A stretch of DNA of 64,000 bases from Cytidiella melzeri (Eukaryota > Basidiomycota > Agaricomycetes > Polyporales > Irpicaceae). Position numbers and translations under genes: made by a program. The notes beneath the pieces are model-generated. The model ran no database searches and had not been told where the DNA came from. It saw nothing but the letters and a program-made list of their open reading frames with translations. Positions 46,248-58,379 of this stretch are shown piece after piece (within the stretch, counting starts at the first letter, position 1; the number at the start of each line of letters is the position of its first letter). Location of the stretch: positions 1-64,000 of the forward strand of contig JABYQR010000229.1 in NCBI GenBank assembly GCA_022592445.1, read 5' to 3'.

Positions 46248-49200
46248 ATGGGAGGTCGGAGTTTCATTGCAACTTGGTCTGTACTTTCATCTCTGGCACG
46301 CACACTCGTCCGATGGAGAGAGGATGAACGTATGTACTCTAGCTATGCCACGCATAGCAGCATATTCAAGCTATATCGCGAGCAGAACCTCCTCCGAGTC
46401 CTCACAGAAGGCAATAACACTCTCGACCCGGAACTCTGGCAGCTACTCTCATCCGTCAAGGAAGCGCGCGTGAGTGTTGCGGCCGTATTATACTGTGCAT
46501 GTTCAAGCTGACATTTATCGCAGCGTCAAGTCCATGCACATGACACTAAGATCTCAGACGCGTTCTACGACTCGCTGGATGGGCTGCTGCAGGATCTCCG
46601 TACAGTCACACAGGCACGTTTGGCTTACTCTCGCACGCGGCCCGACACTCATGTCCGTACTAGGACAATCATGACGTTGAGCTCTTCTTGAAGCCTGTTT
46701 CAAGGTCGGAGGTGACGGACTACTATGACAGTGCGTTGCAAACATATTCTGTGACGCGCCAGGCACTGATTCTTTTGACAGTTATCACAAACCCGATGGA
46801 CCTTCAAACTATGCAGAAGAAGGTGAAGCAGAAGGCGTACAAATCCAAGAGGGAATTCCAGGATGATTTAGATTTGATATGGTCGAATTGCTTCACATAT
46901 AATGCCGTCGAGGTGCGTGGCAGATTCGTTGCACAGAAAATATGTGACTAATATCCGGCCTTACCCTCAGGATCACCCTATCCGTAAGATGGCCACTCGC
47001 CTGAAGGCCAAAGCTGAGATACTGTTGAAGAACATCACGGACAGGAAGGAACGGTTGGAACCTGTTATTCCTACAAGCCTATCGTCAAGAGGTGGCGTAG
47101 TCAAGGTCAATGGAATCAATGGTCACAGTGTCGCGAAGCCTCGACCTGTTGCTTTCACGAAGCTCCCTAGCCCTTCTAGGACATCATCAAGTGTCATTCA
47201 AGCTAAGCAGTCACGAAGAGATGTCCCCTTCCCCGAATCTTCTGCCATTGTTCGGACGGGGGAGGATATGGCCACGTTCCTACAGCTGGATGGAGAACTC
47301 GAAGCAAGACTCAATAATGAGCTGGATACCAATGCCTTTAGTGGTCTCAGCTTGGAGGAGAAGTTACGAAACTATGCTGTGAGCGGCCTTGATGCGACTG
47401 CAGAGGATGGAGACTTCATGGCTATGGATGTTGGTCTTGGAGAGAAGAGGAAACTGTGAGTAAGCTCCAGAATTGCGCGATAAGTCACCCACCGAACGGT
47501 GCTATAGCAACGGCCACGTAGACAACCGACCACGAAAGCGTGCACGAACAAGCCCTGTAGGCAAAGATGTCACAGACCTGTGGTGGGACGCGATGCAATC
47601 AAATACCATGATTGGCAACGCGCTTCCAACTCTTCGATATGCTAGGTCCGAAGACCCATCAGATATATCACCTCCCACAAGCATCCTTGATCCACCTCGG
47701 AGACTTGGCGTGCGTACAGGGAAGAAGCGGAAGAAGCGGGGCCCAGGTCCAGAGGCTGACAACACTTTGCTACATCATATGAACAACAACATTCGTACTT
47801 TTCGTCGTATCCAGAATGCTTACGGGAAGCTTGCAGTATTGAAGGAGACTTTGGCTGCTGATGAAGCTCAACCAGGCGGAGGCAGTCGCTCGACTTTCGT
47901 ACCTCCTCCGGCTATGAATGATCTTGAAGATACCGTGGACGATAGACCGTGGAGACCCCCAAGCTCTGGCATAGACCTTGGCGAGGAGAACTCAAATGAT
48001 TGTTTGCGGTGGATGAGCTCAAAAGTCTTGCAGCACGCTGGCTTCCAAGGTGCGCTCTCTCTCAGTAGTGCATGACATCATCTCAATTATTTGCAGGAAC
48101 GTCGAAACTGGCCTTGGAAGTCATGGTAGGCATAGCTTCTGACTATTTGAACTCTCTGGGCCATACCATGCGGTTCCTGTGCGACAAGTACGCAAATAAG
48201 ATGTCCGCTGAGGTGTGCGATGTTCTTCTCGGCTCTGGTGTGCATGTTTGTTGATAGTCTGCGTACAGGAAATTATATTACACGCTCTATTTGACAGCGG
48301 AACCACGCGAGTAAATGAGCTAGAACGATATGTCAAGGATGATATACTACGTAATGGCAGTCGTTTGGCAGACCTAGAGAAGAAGCTGCTCAATGCCTAT
48401 GAGGAAGCGGTATGTGTCACTCTTGTTAGCAACTTGTGGCGTCCGCTGATGGCTTGCCACAGACGAGCAACGAGGCATGGGACGATGACACACTCTTCCG
48501 CCTTGAAGAAGAAGAAGAAGAAGAGGGTGAATTCGTGATGTGAGTTCGCCACGTTGTCACCAGTGATGCCCAGGAGCTGACTATGCGCGATGTAGGGGCA
48601 ATTTCGCGGATTCGTTTGGCGAAGACTTCTTAGGCCTACGCGAGCTCGGTATCGCAGACGAATTTGGTTTGTCGACGTTGACGATTCCGAAGAAGCTCCT
48701 CAAAGGCAAGAGCCGAGCTGGCCTCAAGGATGCAGAAGCGTACGTATTATTTAAGTCGACCTTGATAAACGACTCAACTCTACTTCAGAGCGAAGCCTAC
48801 CGAGCCTCCACCGCCTTTCCCTCCACCGCCTTCCTTTGTACCACTCGATTCTCAGAATATCGACGAACAAATTGGTCTTTTGCGTCCATTCTACCAGCAG
48901 CGCCTCGAGTCGCTCACATCTACCAAGATGCCCCCTCCTGAGATATCCGTACCACCGTCAGAACCTGTGTCAACATCTAATCTACCACTTATACCGAACG
49001 GATTCGTGAATGCTTACCCTGTACCCATCCCTACCCCTTCACTACTGTCATCTGCACCAATACTGATGCCGGACGATGTGGCTCCAACCGCACATACCAA
49101 GATAGGGCCTCTTGGACAAATTGTGAAGCCTGCACCGGCCGCAGCTACCTCTAAGAAGAAAGTGGCCCCCAAACAGAAGCTGCCTCCGGCTGTGTATCCT

Positions 49201-49356
49201 GTACCTTCTACAGAGGACGAGCTACCTGCCGACTCACCTGCTGCGACACCGCTCGCCACTGGTCCAGAGACACCTCGAAAGCCGAAAGGCACGCCCGCGA
49301 AGAAGAAGAAGAATGCGATCGAGATTTTACCTCCTATCTTCATGGCCAGTGCTTAG
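46248..49356 (+). CDS. SPT7: SPT7, SAGA complex subunit with bromodomain and histone fold
   Basis: Core architectural subunit of the SAGA histone acetyltransferase. The first exon gives [16 protein letters not shown] and [16 protein letters not shown]. After splicing comes a bromodomain: [42 protein letters not shown] and [14 protein letters not shown] (the conserved acetyl-lysine asparagine region). Further exons encode a disordered, basic part ([24 protein letters not shown]). Then comes a histone-fold domain: [22 protein letters not shown], followed by [15 protein letters not shown] and [25 protein letters not shown]. The C-terminus is acidic, then proline-rich, with lysine runs, ending PPIFMASA. 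The order bromodomain then histone fold is that of Spt7. The start at 46248 is the first ATG of the exon and could be extended by an upstream exon. Confidence 0.85.
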
Positions 49357-49791
49357 CGCCCTCGATAGGAACTTGCCCCTGCCGCCGCCCTCTCTTTCCC
49401 GTTGTACTTTACATCTCGCTCTACTCGGACTTTGTCTTGTAGCATTTATCATTATTCACTTGCGATAATGTCGATAACCTGCCTGTGCTGCGCAGTGAAC
49501 CTTGCGGATCGATGGGTATATGCGCATGCTGTGTTCATCGCCTTGCGCGGTTCGTCACAGTTAAGCAGGCGTTCACTACAGTTCTGCGGAAACCTGTACG
49601 GCAGATCTTTTCGTGTACAGCCGCGTGTGCAGACCTCCGAAACACATGAATAGTATTATCAGGGCCGGCGAAGATTAAACGTATAAAAGGGGTTTCAGGT
49701 CTGACGCCACCAAAGTCGTCAATACACCATCAGATCTCCGTATTAGATCACTCCTCTCTCTCTTACACTACTACCACCACTTATCGTCACA
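49357..49791. promoter_or_regulatory. Promoter of the penta-EF-hand gene
   Basis: GTATAAAAGG at 49681-49690 is a good TATA box about 110 bases upstream of the ATG. CT-rich sequence follows it (49740-49790). The left part is the SPT7 3' region. Confidence 0.6.
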
Positions 49792-50831
49792 ATGTCGTAC
49801 GGACAAGGAGTAAGTTTTTCTCTGTGCCGCTCCTCAGATACCTAGGCTGATTGCTGCTTCAGTACGGCGGAGGCTACGGAGGACCACAAGGCGGATATGG
49901 AGGAGGATATGGAGGCGGAGGCGGATATGGTGCTGCACCTCCAGGCTATGGTGGACCTGGAGGGTTTAGCGGTGGACCCCCTCAAGGCCCCCCACCTGGC
50001 GCAGACCCTCAGTGAGCAGTAACGTTGCATACTTGTCGAGCTAATTTCTTATTTTGCGTCGCAGACTGTGGAGCTGGTTCACTGCCGTCGATACAGACCG
50101 ATCGAATCAAATCTCTGCCCCAGAGCTTCGTATGTAGCCATGAGGCAATTGTGCTCTCCCCCTACGATGCAGATCTCAATCTTGTTTTACAGAGAAGGCT
50201 CTCATCAATGGCGACTGGACGCCTTTCGACCTCGACACCGTCAAGCTCCTGATGTCGATTTTCGTACGTACTTTTGAATGACGTAATGTCAGGTATGCCC
50301 TGACCTCAATTATTATCTTACAGGACACAGATCGTAGTGGAACTGTCGGGTTCAACGAGGTATGTAGTAACAACATCGCATTGATGAAGGTGACAATTCA
50401 CACTTGGTCACAGTTTGCCGGATTGTGGAAGTATGTCAAGGACTGGCAAAATGTGTTCCGTCACTTTGACCGTGACCGTTCGGGATCTATCGACGGTCAG
50501 GAGCTTAGCCAGGCTCTATCGCAGTTTGGATACAACCTTTCCCCGCAGTTGATGAACCTGGTGGAGAAGAAGTACGGTAAGCATAATCAGCGGTTCATCC
50601 ATGTATGGATCTTGATCGTTCTACCCGGCATGCGGGGTAGATATCAAAGTAGCCTCAGGTGTACAGATGCCAGGAGCCCCGCCACCCGGGATCTCCTTCG
50701 ATCGCTTTGTGCGCGCGTGCGTCGTCATCAAGACCCTGACAGAATCGTTCCAGAGGCTCGACACCGACCGCGATGGGTGGATTCAGGTTAACTACGAGCA
50801 ATTTATGGGTACCGTCCTTAGTGCGCCCTGA
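49792..50831 (+). CDS. Penta-EF-hand calcium-binding protein (ALG-2/PEF1 type)
   Basis: Calcium sensor of the ALG-2/peflin group; yeast PEF1 is the closest named relative. The first exon is tiny (MSYGQG). The second gives a Gly/Tyr-rich tail of GGYGG and GPGG repeats. The EF hands follow: DTDRSNQISAPEL, DTDRSGTVGFNEF, DRDRSGSIDGQEL, then a non-canonical pair with FDRFVRACVVIKTL and DTDRDGWIQVNYEQF at the C-terminus. The Gly-rich N-terminus and five-hand layout define the family, and the C-terminal hand normally mediates dimerisation. Several short introns split the EF hands. Length about 220 residues, as expected. Confidence 0.9.
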
Positions 50832-51007
50832 AGATCCCAACATTTCAGATAAGTCCAAGTCTATGTATGAACCTGTCACACGGAAATCTCTGTATAGGTA
50901 CACCTTGTACACCAGAAATTCAAGTCCCCCAGATTTGTAATGCGTACATAGCGATGCGATGGAACACGTAAATACCTTGTGTGAGGAATGACTGCGGCCT
51001 CTCCTTT

Positions 51008-52716
51008 ATGCGTACTCCGAGTGCCACAACTTTGAATTCCATTCTGAATCTGGTAAGCGCTAATCTCTACGCGATCACATGATCTTAGACGCACCATCGT
51101 GAACCAGTCGCGTTTCAAACTCAGGCTGTAGCTCTCACCTGCGGCGGCACATCTTCGTCCATCTACTCCGCAACATTGATAACGGCCTTGCGACAGTACG
51201 AAGAAATGCTGTTTAGCTCCTTGAATGACCCTAGTCAGAAAACAACTGAGCATTTGGTGGTCTTTCGTTGTCGGGAACGGCTTGTTCTCCTACCCTTACC
51301 TAAGACCTATCAGGTACCCGCTTTTCAAGTCCAGCTACACAGCGCATGGACTGATGTTTTGATAGGATGGGATGCAAGCTGTCAAACAAGAGTTTTCACT
51401 GCCAGACAATTGCGATATTTCATTCGAGACGCGAGAGATCCCAGGGTGTGGCGGAGAAGCGGTTGAAATCCACCCGCGCACATGGAAAACAATGGCGCCG
51501 ATCCTTGCACAGATCACAGTGGTTATAGACAGACCACCCGCAGGTAAGCTACTACTCTCGATTGCCTCTTGATCCCGTAAATGACTTTTCGATGTATGGC
51601 CAGTGGGGCGCCAAGTCAGTGAAGTTCCTACACTCCCTGACGAAACGCGCGTGGAAGACATGCTAGCTGGAACGGGCCAGGCGAAAGAAGACACGCCTTC
51701 GCGTGATGACCAGCCCGCGGCGGTTTCCAAGGTTCGCAAAAGGCCATCAATGGCGGTCCCAGGAAACATGCTACCGCAAGGTGCTAACACCCAGAGGCCT
51801 ATCGGTCACCCGTCAACTTCAGCGCGTTCAACAGCAGGGTCTTCAGGGCCTTCAAAACCTTTCTTGACCCCCTTTTCTACTTTGCAGCGACAAGAAGTGC
51901 CGGCTGGCTACAATGCTGCAACCCCTACATCGACACAGCCGCTTTCCACCGAGGATGAGGATCAACTGGAGGAAGAGCAGTACCTTCGCTCCCCAAAGAA
52001 GGGTAGCTCACGTACTGCTAGGAAACGGGTCATGTCTGATGACGAAGACGAGTTCGATCAAGCCAACACTTCCACGCCACAAACAGACAATGTCGCTACT
52101 CAACCGACTCCTTCGCTGTTCTCAAGCACGACTGGCGCTGGTTTATTAAAGACACCCAAGCAAGAAAGGGTGACCCCACCACCGAACAAGGAGGCTCGAA
52201 CACCGCCCCCAAGCATGTCAAGCGACACGTTAGTAGGTCAGTCTGATCACTTCCGCCGGTCAAGTTCTTGATCTTACACATGCGGTGCTACTACAGCTTC
52301 CAGCATGCTCAGACCTACCGCAGCTGTGGTCAATCCAACGGAGACCTGCTTGATCACGGTGGATTACGATGATGGTAATGAAGTGTGTTCTTCCACCTTC
52401 AAAACCAAAGGCAGGCATACGGTGCATAAAGTTCTCATGACGGTCTGCAAGACCTTCAGTCTGGAGCACGTTTATCATAGGTACAGTGGATCGCCCTGAT
52501 GTTTTTGATTTGACAGGACTTTTTCGCTGATCGTCGCTTTCCAGGGCAAGCCTTATGCGTGTCATATCGGAAAGTACGGACGACACAGACTCTGAAGATC
52601 AGGTGATGGAGCAAAGGTTTATTTGCCCGAGAGAGCACACTATGACCCAAGTGGGCGCGCACGACAACGCGAGGTTTGCCATTGCTATCCAAGACGAGGA
52701 GTCGGATACCGCTTGA
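51008..52716 (+). CDS. Uncharacterised fungal protein with an intrinsically disordered middle
   Basis: ATG at 51008 opens MRTPSATTLNSILNL. After an intron the frame continues THHREPVAFQTQAVALTCGG and the exons join in phase to a TGA at 52714-52716. The N-terminal 140 residues look folded (LVVFRCRERLVLLPLP, WKTMAPILAQITVVIDRPP). The middle is rich in Ser, Thr, Pro and acidic clusters, with SPKKGSSRTARKRVMSDDEDE, which could be a nuclear signal and CK2 sites. The C-terminal 100 residues look folded again (CLITVDYDDGNEVC, HTVHKVLMTVCKTFSLEHVY, DNARFAIAIQDEES). I recognise no family. The layout, with a basic-acidic disordered middle between two folded ends, would suit a nuclear scaffold, but this is a guess. 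Confidence 0.6.
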
Positions 52717-53259
52717 CGTGCAGCGCGTCTCACGTTCACGGCGGTATACTATGTTTTACTCCAAAGCAATTGTACTGCGCTCATACCTTGTTCCATTTGT
52801 TGGTCAGTAGATCTTTGAAGTCATTGGTTGGCAGCGCAGCGCGGCCATGTAGCTTTGGGCGCCTTTCCTATTCCCTAATCCAAAAAAGGCAACTATTATA
52901 ATCGTCTCGAGTGTAGCCGCGGCATCTCGAAATACAAGGTAATCCTGCTGGTCCTTGTTCTTCGGAATACTGAACAGCCCTTGCAGTCAAGGACATGCAT
53001 GTCAGATCTGAGGTATAGCTTCAGCTTCCATTAATGGGGCTTCTGAACTCATCGGCGAAGCCAGTGTCAGCTCTGATCACGTCTTGCAACCATGCCGCCA
53101 TGGTTACTTTATAACGCCTCCATTACAGATACCACCAACCTTTTTATGATTACAAGGAAGTCGAACATGGTCGTCATATAGCGCTCCAATTTTCTATATG
53201 ACTCGCGATTCACTTCCGTCCTTCCGGACTCCCCACCGCGAGTCATATCCCCATAACTA
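52717..53259. other. Intergenic
   Basis: About 540 bases, no gene or repeat recognised. Confidence 0.5.
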
Positions 53260-54130
53260 ATGGCGCGTAAAACGGGACTCAAATACTACCTTCACCCGAC
53301 ATATTCCGTTATTCTCTCATTATCCGCAGCTTTACTTCACTGGAGAGCTATACACACCAAGTCGCCTCAAGAGCATGTCATCGAGGCTTGGTGGACCAGC
53401 TCCACTCGAGCTCGAACACAAAAAGCTACTACAGTGTACTACAGACCGTTATTTCACCCTCCTGCTCACCGGTTAGTCTTCAACATTGTTTTCCTAACGC
53501 AGATCTCCTCAAATGCTACAGATGCATTCGAGTCAAGCTCTTTTCTGGAGATCTTTCTCGAATGATGGACGACACTTGCCTCTTTTCCGATTTTTATCTG
53601 GATGATGTTGGAAACCTGGATTTGAGACTTGTGAGAGGCAGATGGGGTCTTGATAGAATCCAGGTAAGCTTCCGCTCGATACCTGACCTAGAACTCACGT
53701 CTAAATTCTATTAAGATTGTGGTATATTCTCAGCAAAGCGGACTCAAACTGATCATACCTAGGAATCTCGACCTGCTGCCTGCCAGGCATGTGGAATTCC
53801 TCAAAGGCCATGATGACTGTCTACGCATAATTGGTATGTTATGAGTTCCTGGCCCTGAATATTTCTCAACGAACACGTACAGAGGTGCCCTCACAATCCG
53901 CGATTAAGACGCGAGCCCACCGGGTACACCTAAGAGAGCTATCAGAGTATGCGTCGGCGGGGTGGACAAGCCTCTGGATTTTCTTCGTGTTCATGGTTCT
54001 CGCTTGGCTCGTTTACTCGTGCTTCCACGGCTCGTTGCCCCCAATAGGCTTCGGCGTTCTCAATCCTACGCACGGAATACATCGCCTCGTACGACCCCTC
54101 AAATCTATCGATATACGGACTTTGCTGTGA
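53260..54130 (+). CDS. Uncharacterised membrane protein
   Basis: Four exons (53260-53471, 53522-53663, 53716-53833, 53883-54130) give 239 residues with matching phases. A hydrophobic N-terminal stretch (TYSVILSLSAALLHW) may be a signal anchor. The middle domain (CIRVKLFSGDLSRMMDDTC, FYLDDVGNLDLRLVRGRW, LKLIIPRNLDLLPARHVEF) is soluble. A strong membrane segment (LWIFFVFMVLAWLVYSCF) lies near residue 190, followed by a short tail. I do not recognise it. The acceptor of the first intron is chosen so that the frame of the conserved-looking middle is kept. Confidence 0.5.
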
Positions 54131-54539
54131 CATTCTTGCTCCTCGTTCTCTATAGTTATCTAGTATCGTGCTCTCTCGTTTTCTAGTCTGTCGTTTCTCG
54201 TGCACCGTTGTCTCGTTCTCACTTGTTGTGTTCCTTGCCTATCTCTCTGCTCGCTTCTGTATCATAGCTTCTTGTTCTCTCATTTGCTCTCCGACCAAGC
54301 TGCTTTTTTCATCATTATGCCTTATGCTCCCCCTTTCTGTTTTGGATTGTCTCGCTCTTCTTGTTCTCTCATTTGCTCACCGACCGTCATGCTGCTTTCA
54401 TTGCCTTTCAATTATGCCCTATGCTCCCTATGCTCCTTGTCATTATCGCTGTACCTGACACAATACTTGTGTATATCACAATAGACTTGCTCATTCTGAA
54501 GCTTGCCAGTAATAAAATTTGTTGAAGCATATCAGCACC
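54131..54539. repeat. Pyrimidine-rich stretch with a diverged 90-bp tandem duplication
   Basis: Two related blocks of about 90 bases share TCTTGTTCTCTCATTTGCTC, CCGACC, GCTGCTTT and TTATGCC words, starting near 54270 and 54357. The whole stretch is T- and C-rich. No gene. Confidence 0.6.
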
Positions 54540-54812
54540 CCTACTGTGGCTTTAGCTTATGTGCTGTGCTCTTCTACTCACAACTTCAGGGAGGGACAAG
54601 GGAAAGACAGCAGGAAGTTGTGGGACAGTACCTCCCAAGTTTTGGAAAGGTATGAGGGAGATGTGCACAACAGAGATCCTTAGGGTGAGGTGGTGGTAAG
54701 ACAGAGAGATGGGGACCAAAAGCATGTGTATAGCATTCAGAGAAGAGCGAGCTATATATTACAATCAATTGGTGCCTATTGAGCACTAGTTGAGTAGTTG
54801 AATTATTGAACA
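54540..54812 (-). repeat. Candidate 3' LTR of a degraded copia element
   Basis: On the minus strand a purine run GAAGGGGAG is followed by TGTTCAATAATTC. This is the usual junction of polypurine tract and LTR start in copia elements. The far end near 54540 is approximate and no second LTR was found. Confidence 0.4.
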
Positions 54813-57076
54813 CTCCCCTTCAAGCATGAACATGAAGAAGTTCATTGAAGTTGTCAAAGCGATATTGTATCACTGATCATTGGAGATCAGATCTATGGAC
54901 AATGTAGATAAGATATGTAGATAGATAAGGTTAGATAGTACATAGCATGTGATTCCACCATCCTTATGGTTACACACAATGCAATACTTGCACCATATGG
55001 CATTGTGTTCCAGTAGTTTCCATGACTGAATAGCAGAAGTACCATGAGGCTTCTGCATGACTCATATTTCATATACCAAATGTATTGAGCTTACCAAAGG
55101 CTCAGTCAGCGCCATTCAGTTATGCAGGATGCTCAGTCATCATTTACATTCTCTATTCAGTAGCATTAGCAAGCAGGACTGTGCATTACCAGTCCTTACT
55201 CATATGACATTACTGTAGCATTAGTAATCTAGTTACAGACATGTATATATACTGCTTCTAGAGAGCAGAGAAATAATAAGACACTTACTCCCAGAGTTAG
55301 TTGACTCTCCAAGTCATCCTCTGCACTCATACCTTGCAAACAGAAGTGCTTGAGTGTTTTGAAAGGAAGTGCTTTAGTAAGTGTATCAGCGTGTCAATGA
55401 TTGGATGGTATATGATGTACAGTAATGTACCCAATTTTTATATGATCACTGATAAAGTTCTTGCCAATCTTGAAGTGTTTAGTATGAGAATGTTGTTCTT
55501 CAGGTGAAAAATCAATTGCAATTGTGGAAGCACTGTCAGTATACATTTTGACAGGATCCAAAGTAGAGTTAAGGAGCTTGTCAATGAGGTTGTTCAAGTG
55601 TATTGCCTCAGTTGATGCATGTGCAAGTGCATGGAGCTTGGCTTTGGTCACTGAAAGTCTTACTAGTGAACCACACTTACTTGACCAAGAGATAAGCAAG
55701 TTGTTGTAAGTGAAGGTGTAACCCATTATAGGTTTAATGCTGTAAGTGGTAGTTGTTTTTGTCGATTGCTTGACGCTCTTGCTCTTAGTGTGAGATGCCG
55801 AGAGAGTGTGTGAAGTGTGCTTGTCACAAGGGACAAGGAAAGAGGAACATTTAGACTTGCAAGTCTTAGAGTGAGTGAGCCAACAGTTGTTGGAGTCGTG
55901 GCAAAGCTCAGCAATGAAAGCATTGATATTATAGTCAAACCTTGGTCCAACTGGAGTAGAAGCACAAACACCAGATTTGTAGCTAGTGCAAGTGGTGTGG
56001 TAGGGATGATGCCAACAATGGCAGAGTAGAATATGTAGGATGGAATGTTGATACTCTTTGCAGCAAGCTTGCTCATGAGGTTGAGTGCGTAGTTGAGAAG
56101 TTTGTCCATCTCATGAATAGGACAACAAAGATGGAACAGTTGGAAAGTTTTGTTTGCAACTGAGAAAGTAGTCTTTAGATTAAAGTGTTTGTGCAACTTC
56201 TTCATGAGAAGATGCAGCTGTGACTCATTGAGATAGTTAGCCATGACTGAGTCACCAATGTGGCCAGTCATGACATTGAAGACAGCTCCAGTGACCTCTC
56301 TTATACTATAGAGCCACCTCTGAGCCTGTAGATGCTGAGTATTGTGTTGACAGCAGTCTCAACACGGCATTTCCACATCAGTCAGCTATCAGGACCAGTA
56401 ATTTGGCCGATGTCAGAGAAGGCTTTGCTAGTGTTGCTCATAGATATTGGAAATTCCCTGTCCTGAGTAGGAGGGAAAGAAAGTTACTCTGACACAGATT
56501 GTGCCCAGAGTGAGGAAGTATTTTCAGTATACAGCTCTGGAGAGCCAGGAGGAGAGCCAGCAGGGGATAAAGAATGGCAAGCTTGCCTGCACCTTCTCTC
56601 AACATTGTCCATGGAGTTGTCACTGTCATCACTTTGAGTAGTAGAGTGGCAAGATTTATGACAGCAATAGTTGTTGCAAAGAGTATCAAACAGAGTCTGA
56701 CAACAACCAGGGGGGGGGGGTGCAGAGACACATCGAGCAGGTGGAGAGCAAGGTCCCTCCTGTTCTTTGTCATGAGGGGAAAAAGAAGGTATTGCTGCAT
56801 CAGGAGGATTAGCAGCAGCTGTAGGAGCAGACATAGAGGTTGTGGAAGCCTTGACTTCAGTCATCTTGGTTGCCATTGAGGAGGATGATGGAGGTGTAGA
56901 AAGTGAGGAAGTAGAAGGCAGAGTTTCAAGAGTGGGAGTGGGAGTGAACTCTAGGCTTTTTCCTCTACAAGTAGTCTTCTTGCGACAAGATTGAGGTGCA
57001 GTGCCTCTGTAGAAGTTGGTTTGATGTTGGTCGCAAGTATTACAATCCAATCGGATCACATGATTGGTACCAAACA

Positions 57077-57077
<1 letters not shown>
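54813..57077 (-). mobile_element. Internally deleted copia remnant
   Basis: Minus-strand pieces in the order expected for a copia element, but with most of pol missing. 56438-57077 is a Ser/Thr/Pro-rich frame starting MFGTNHVIRL. 55726-56271 resembles a Gag-like segment with cysteines and histidines. 55394-55726 is clearly the copia RNase H end (YNNLLISWSSK, VTKAKLHALAHASTEA, MYTDSASTIAI, HTKHFKIGKNF). The Gag-like part runs straight into RNase H, with protease, integrase and reverse transcriptase gone. A degenerate tail (LTKALPFKTLKHFCLQGM in another frame) leads towards the LTR. This could be a deletion derivative mobilised by an intact relative, but the frames are broken. Confidence 0.6.

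Positions 57078-57079
<2 letters not shown>
57068..57079. repeat. 12-bp target-site duplication of the SINE, left copy
   Basis: TACCAAACATCT here matches exactly 57753-57764. It flanks the poly(T)/poly(A) end of the insertion. Confidence 0.9.
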
Positions 57080-57113
<34 letters not shown>

Positions 57114-57752
57114 ACATCCTCGTTTATTGTCCTTGAGGCCTAGGGCCTATGGTAGACACTGCACGATACATGTACTATTTATACTTGAATCTAACTTTCT
57201 CTATGCTAACTATGACATATGGGGTGTACCGGAGTACGGTTGGGGGTTGGCCAAGGCCGGGACTTCTTGTGATAAGGGGGGTTAGGAGTTATCTCCAATT
57301 ACTTAGAAGCAATAGTGGGAATGGGGATTTAGAGGTTGAAATCAGGCCTGGTAATCTGTACGGAAGTCTGAAGACGTGAGAACGTTCTGCAAGCCAGGCT
57401 CAGACCCGAGCGCCCCTGGATGTTCCATCTCGGTTACATCTGCCACGCCAAGCCAGCTGGGGGACCAATCCCGGTTTGGGAGGCAACGCTGGGCATGGGC
57501 ACCACTCCATACCCAAACGCCGTGATGGCCGGACTACGCCAAGTATCTAGGAACGGGGCTGCCACTCGGTAATGTCCAAGGGTGGTCCAGAGAAGAAAGC
57601 GCCTTCAAGCGCGAGAAAGCGGGACACAAGGAGATAACACAACTGACCATCAGGTAGTGGGGAAATAAAGGGGGCAAGGGGATTCAAACGCGCTGCATGC
57701 AGCATGCGTCTCCTCACCCACGGCGCGGTGGCCCACTACACCACCATGCCCC
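57080..57752 (-). mobile_element. tRNA-derived SINE, about 670 bp, with poly(A) tail
   Basis: Minus orientation. The head (from 57752) reads GGGGCATGGTGGTGTAGTGG. It contains a pol III A box (TGGTGTAGTGG, 57733-57743) and a B box (GTTTGAATC, 57681-57689), as in tRNAs. The body of about 570 bases has no long open frame. The tail is a run of 33-34 T on the plus strand (57079-57112), that is, poly(A) on the element strand. Exact 12-bp direct repeats TACCAAACATCT flank it (57068-57079, 57753-57764). This is the structure of a LINE-mobilised SINE. It is inserted in the copia remnant region. Confidence 0.85.
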
Positions 57753-57764
57753 TACCAAACATCT

Positions 57765-58379
57765 GGTTTCCTTATCTCCATACAGGCACAGTTCCGTATG
57801 TCACATATTGCATCTCCAACTATACTCTGATCCTCCTCATGCTCGACACATCATCAGTCCTATTACTTACAGCTATTCCCTTTGTTACCTTTCTCCAATT
57901 TCCCTCCAACTCCAATTGCCTCGCTTGATCACTCTTCCCTTATCTCTCAGTTACACATGTACACTTATCGGACTTACAACTTCTGGTAGTATATAAGTAG
58001 ATACAACTTGTACAGTAGAAGTTTAAGTTCAAATATCAAATTAGATTCCCCTACTTCCTATCTCCTTCATTCTACTTCACTAGCTGAAGTAATCCTACTT
58101 GTCGTTGTCTGACTTCTGTTCTTGTCTGCCGATCCCGACTCCTGTCCTGTTTGACCTCCAATCCCGAGGTCAAACCTTTAATCTTGCTAAGTCCAAATCC
58201 AAGTCCCAAGGATTCACGAGAGGTGCAACTTACTTAGTTGAAGCCGACGACTCACTTCCCAATTTCCCAATTCCGTTTGGCCTTATGATATGGATAGTCC
58301 AAAGACCGGATTTTTCCAATATTGTCACAAGTTTAGTGCATTGGGCGCCTATCTAGAGCGCTTATTTTCCGGCTGGGAG
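57765..58379. other. Repeat-cluster spacer
   Basis: Left part (57765 on) continues the sequence interrupted by the SINE. No protein similarity seen on either strand. It ends where the gypsy LTR candidate starts (TGTTACC at 58380). Confidence 0.45.

Noticed and set aside
57697..57754. A functional tRNA gene on the minus strand
   Set aside because: A and B boxes are present, but the T arm does not pair and the sequence is flanked by the SINE body and target duplications.
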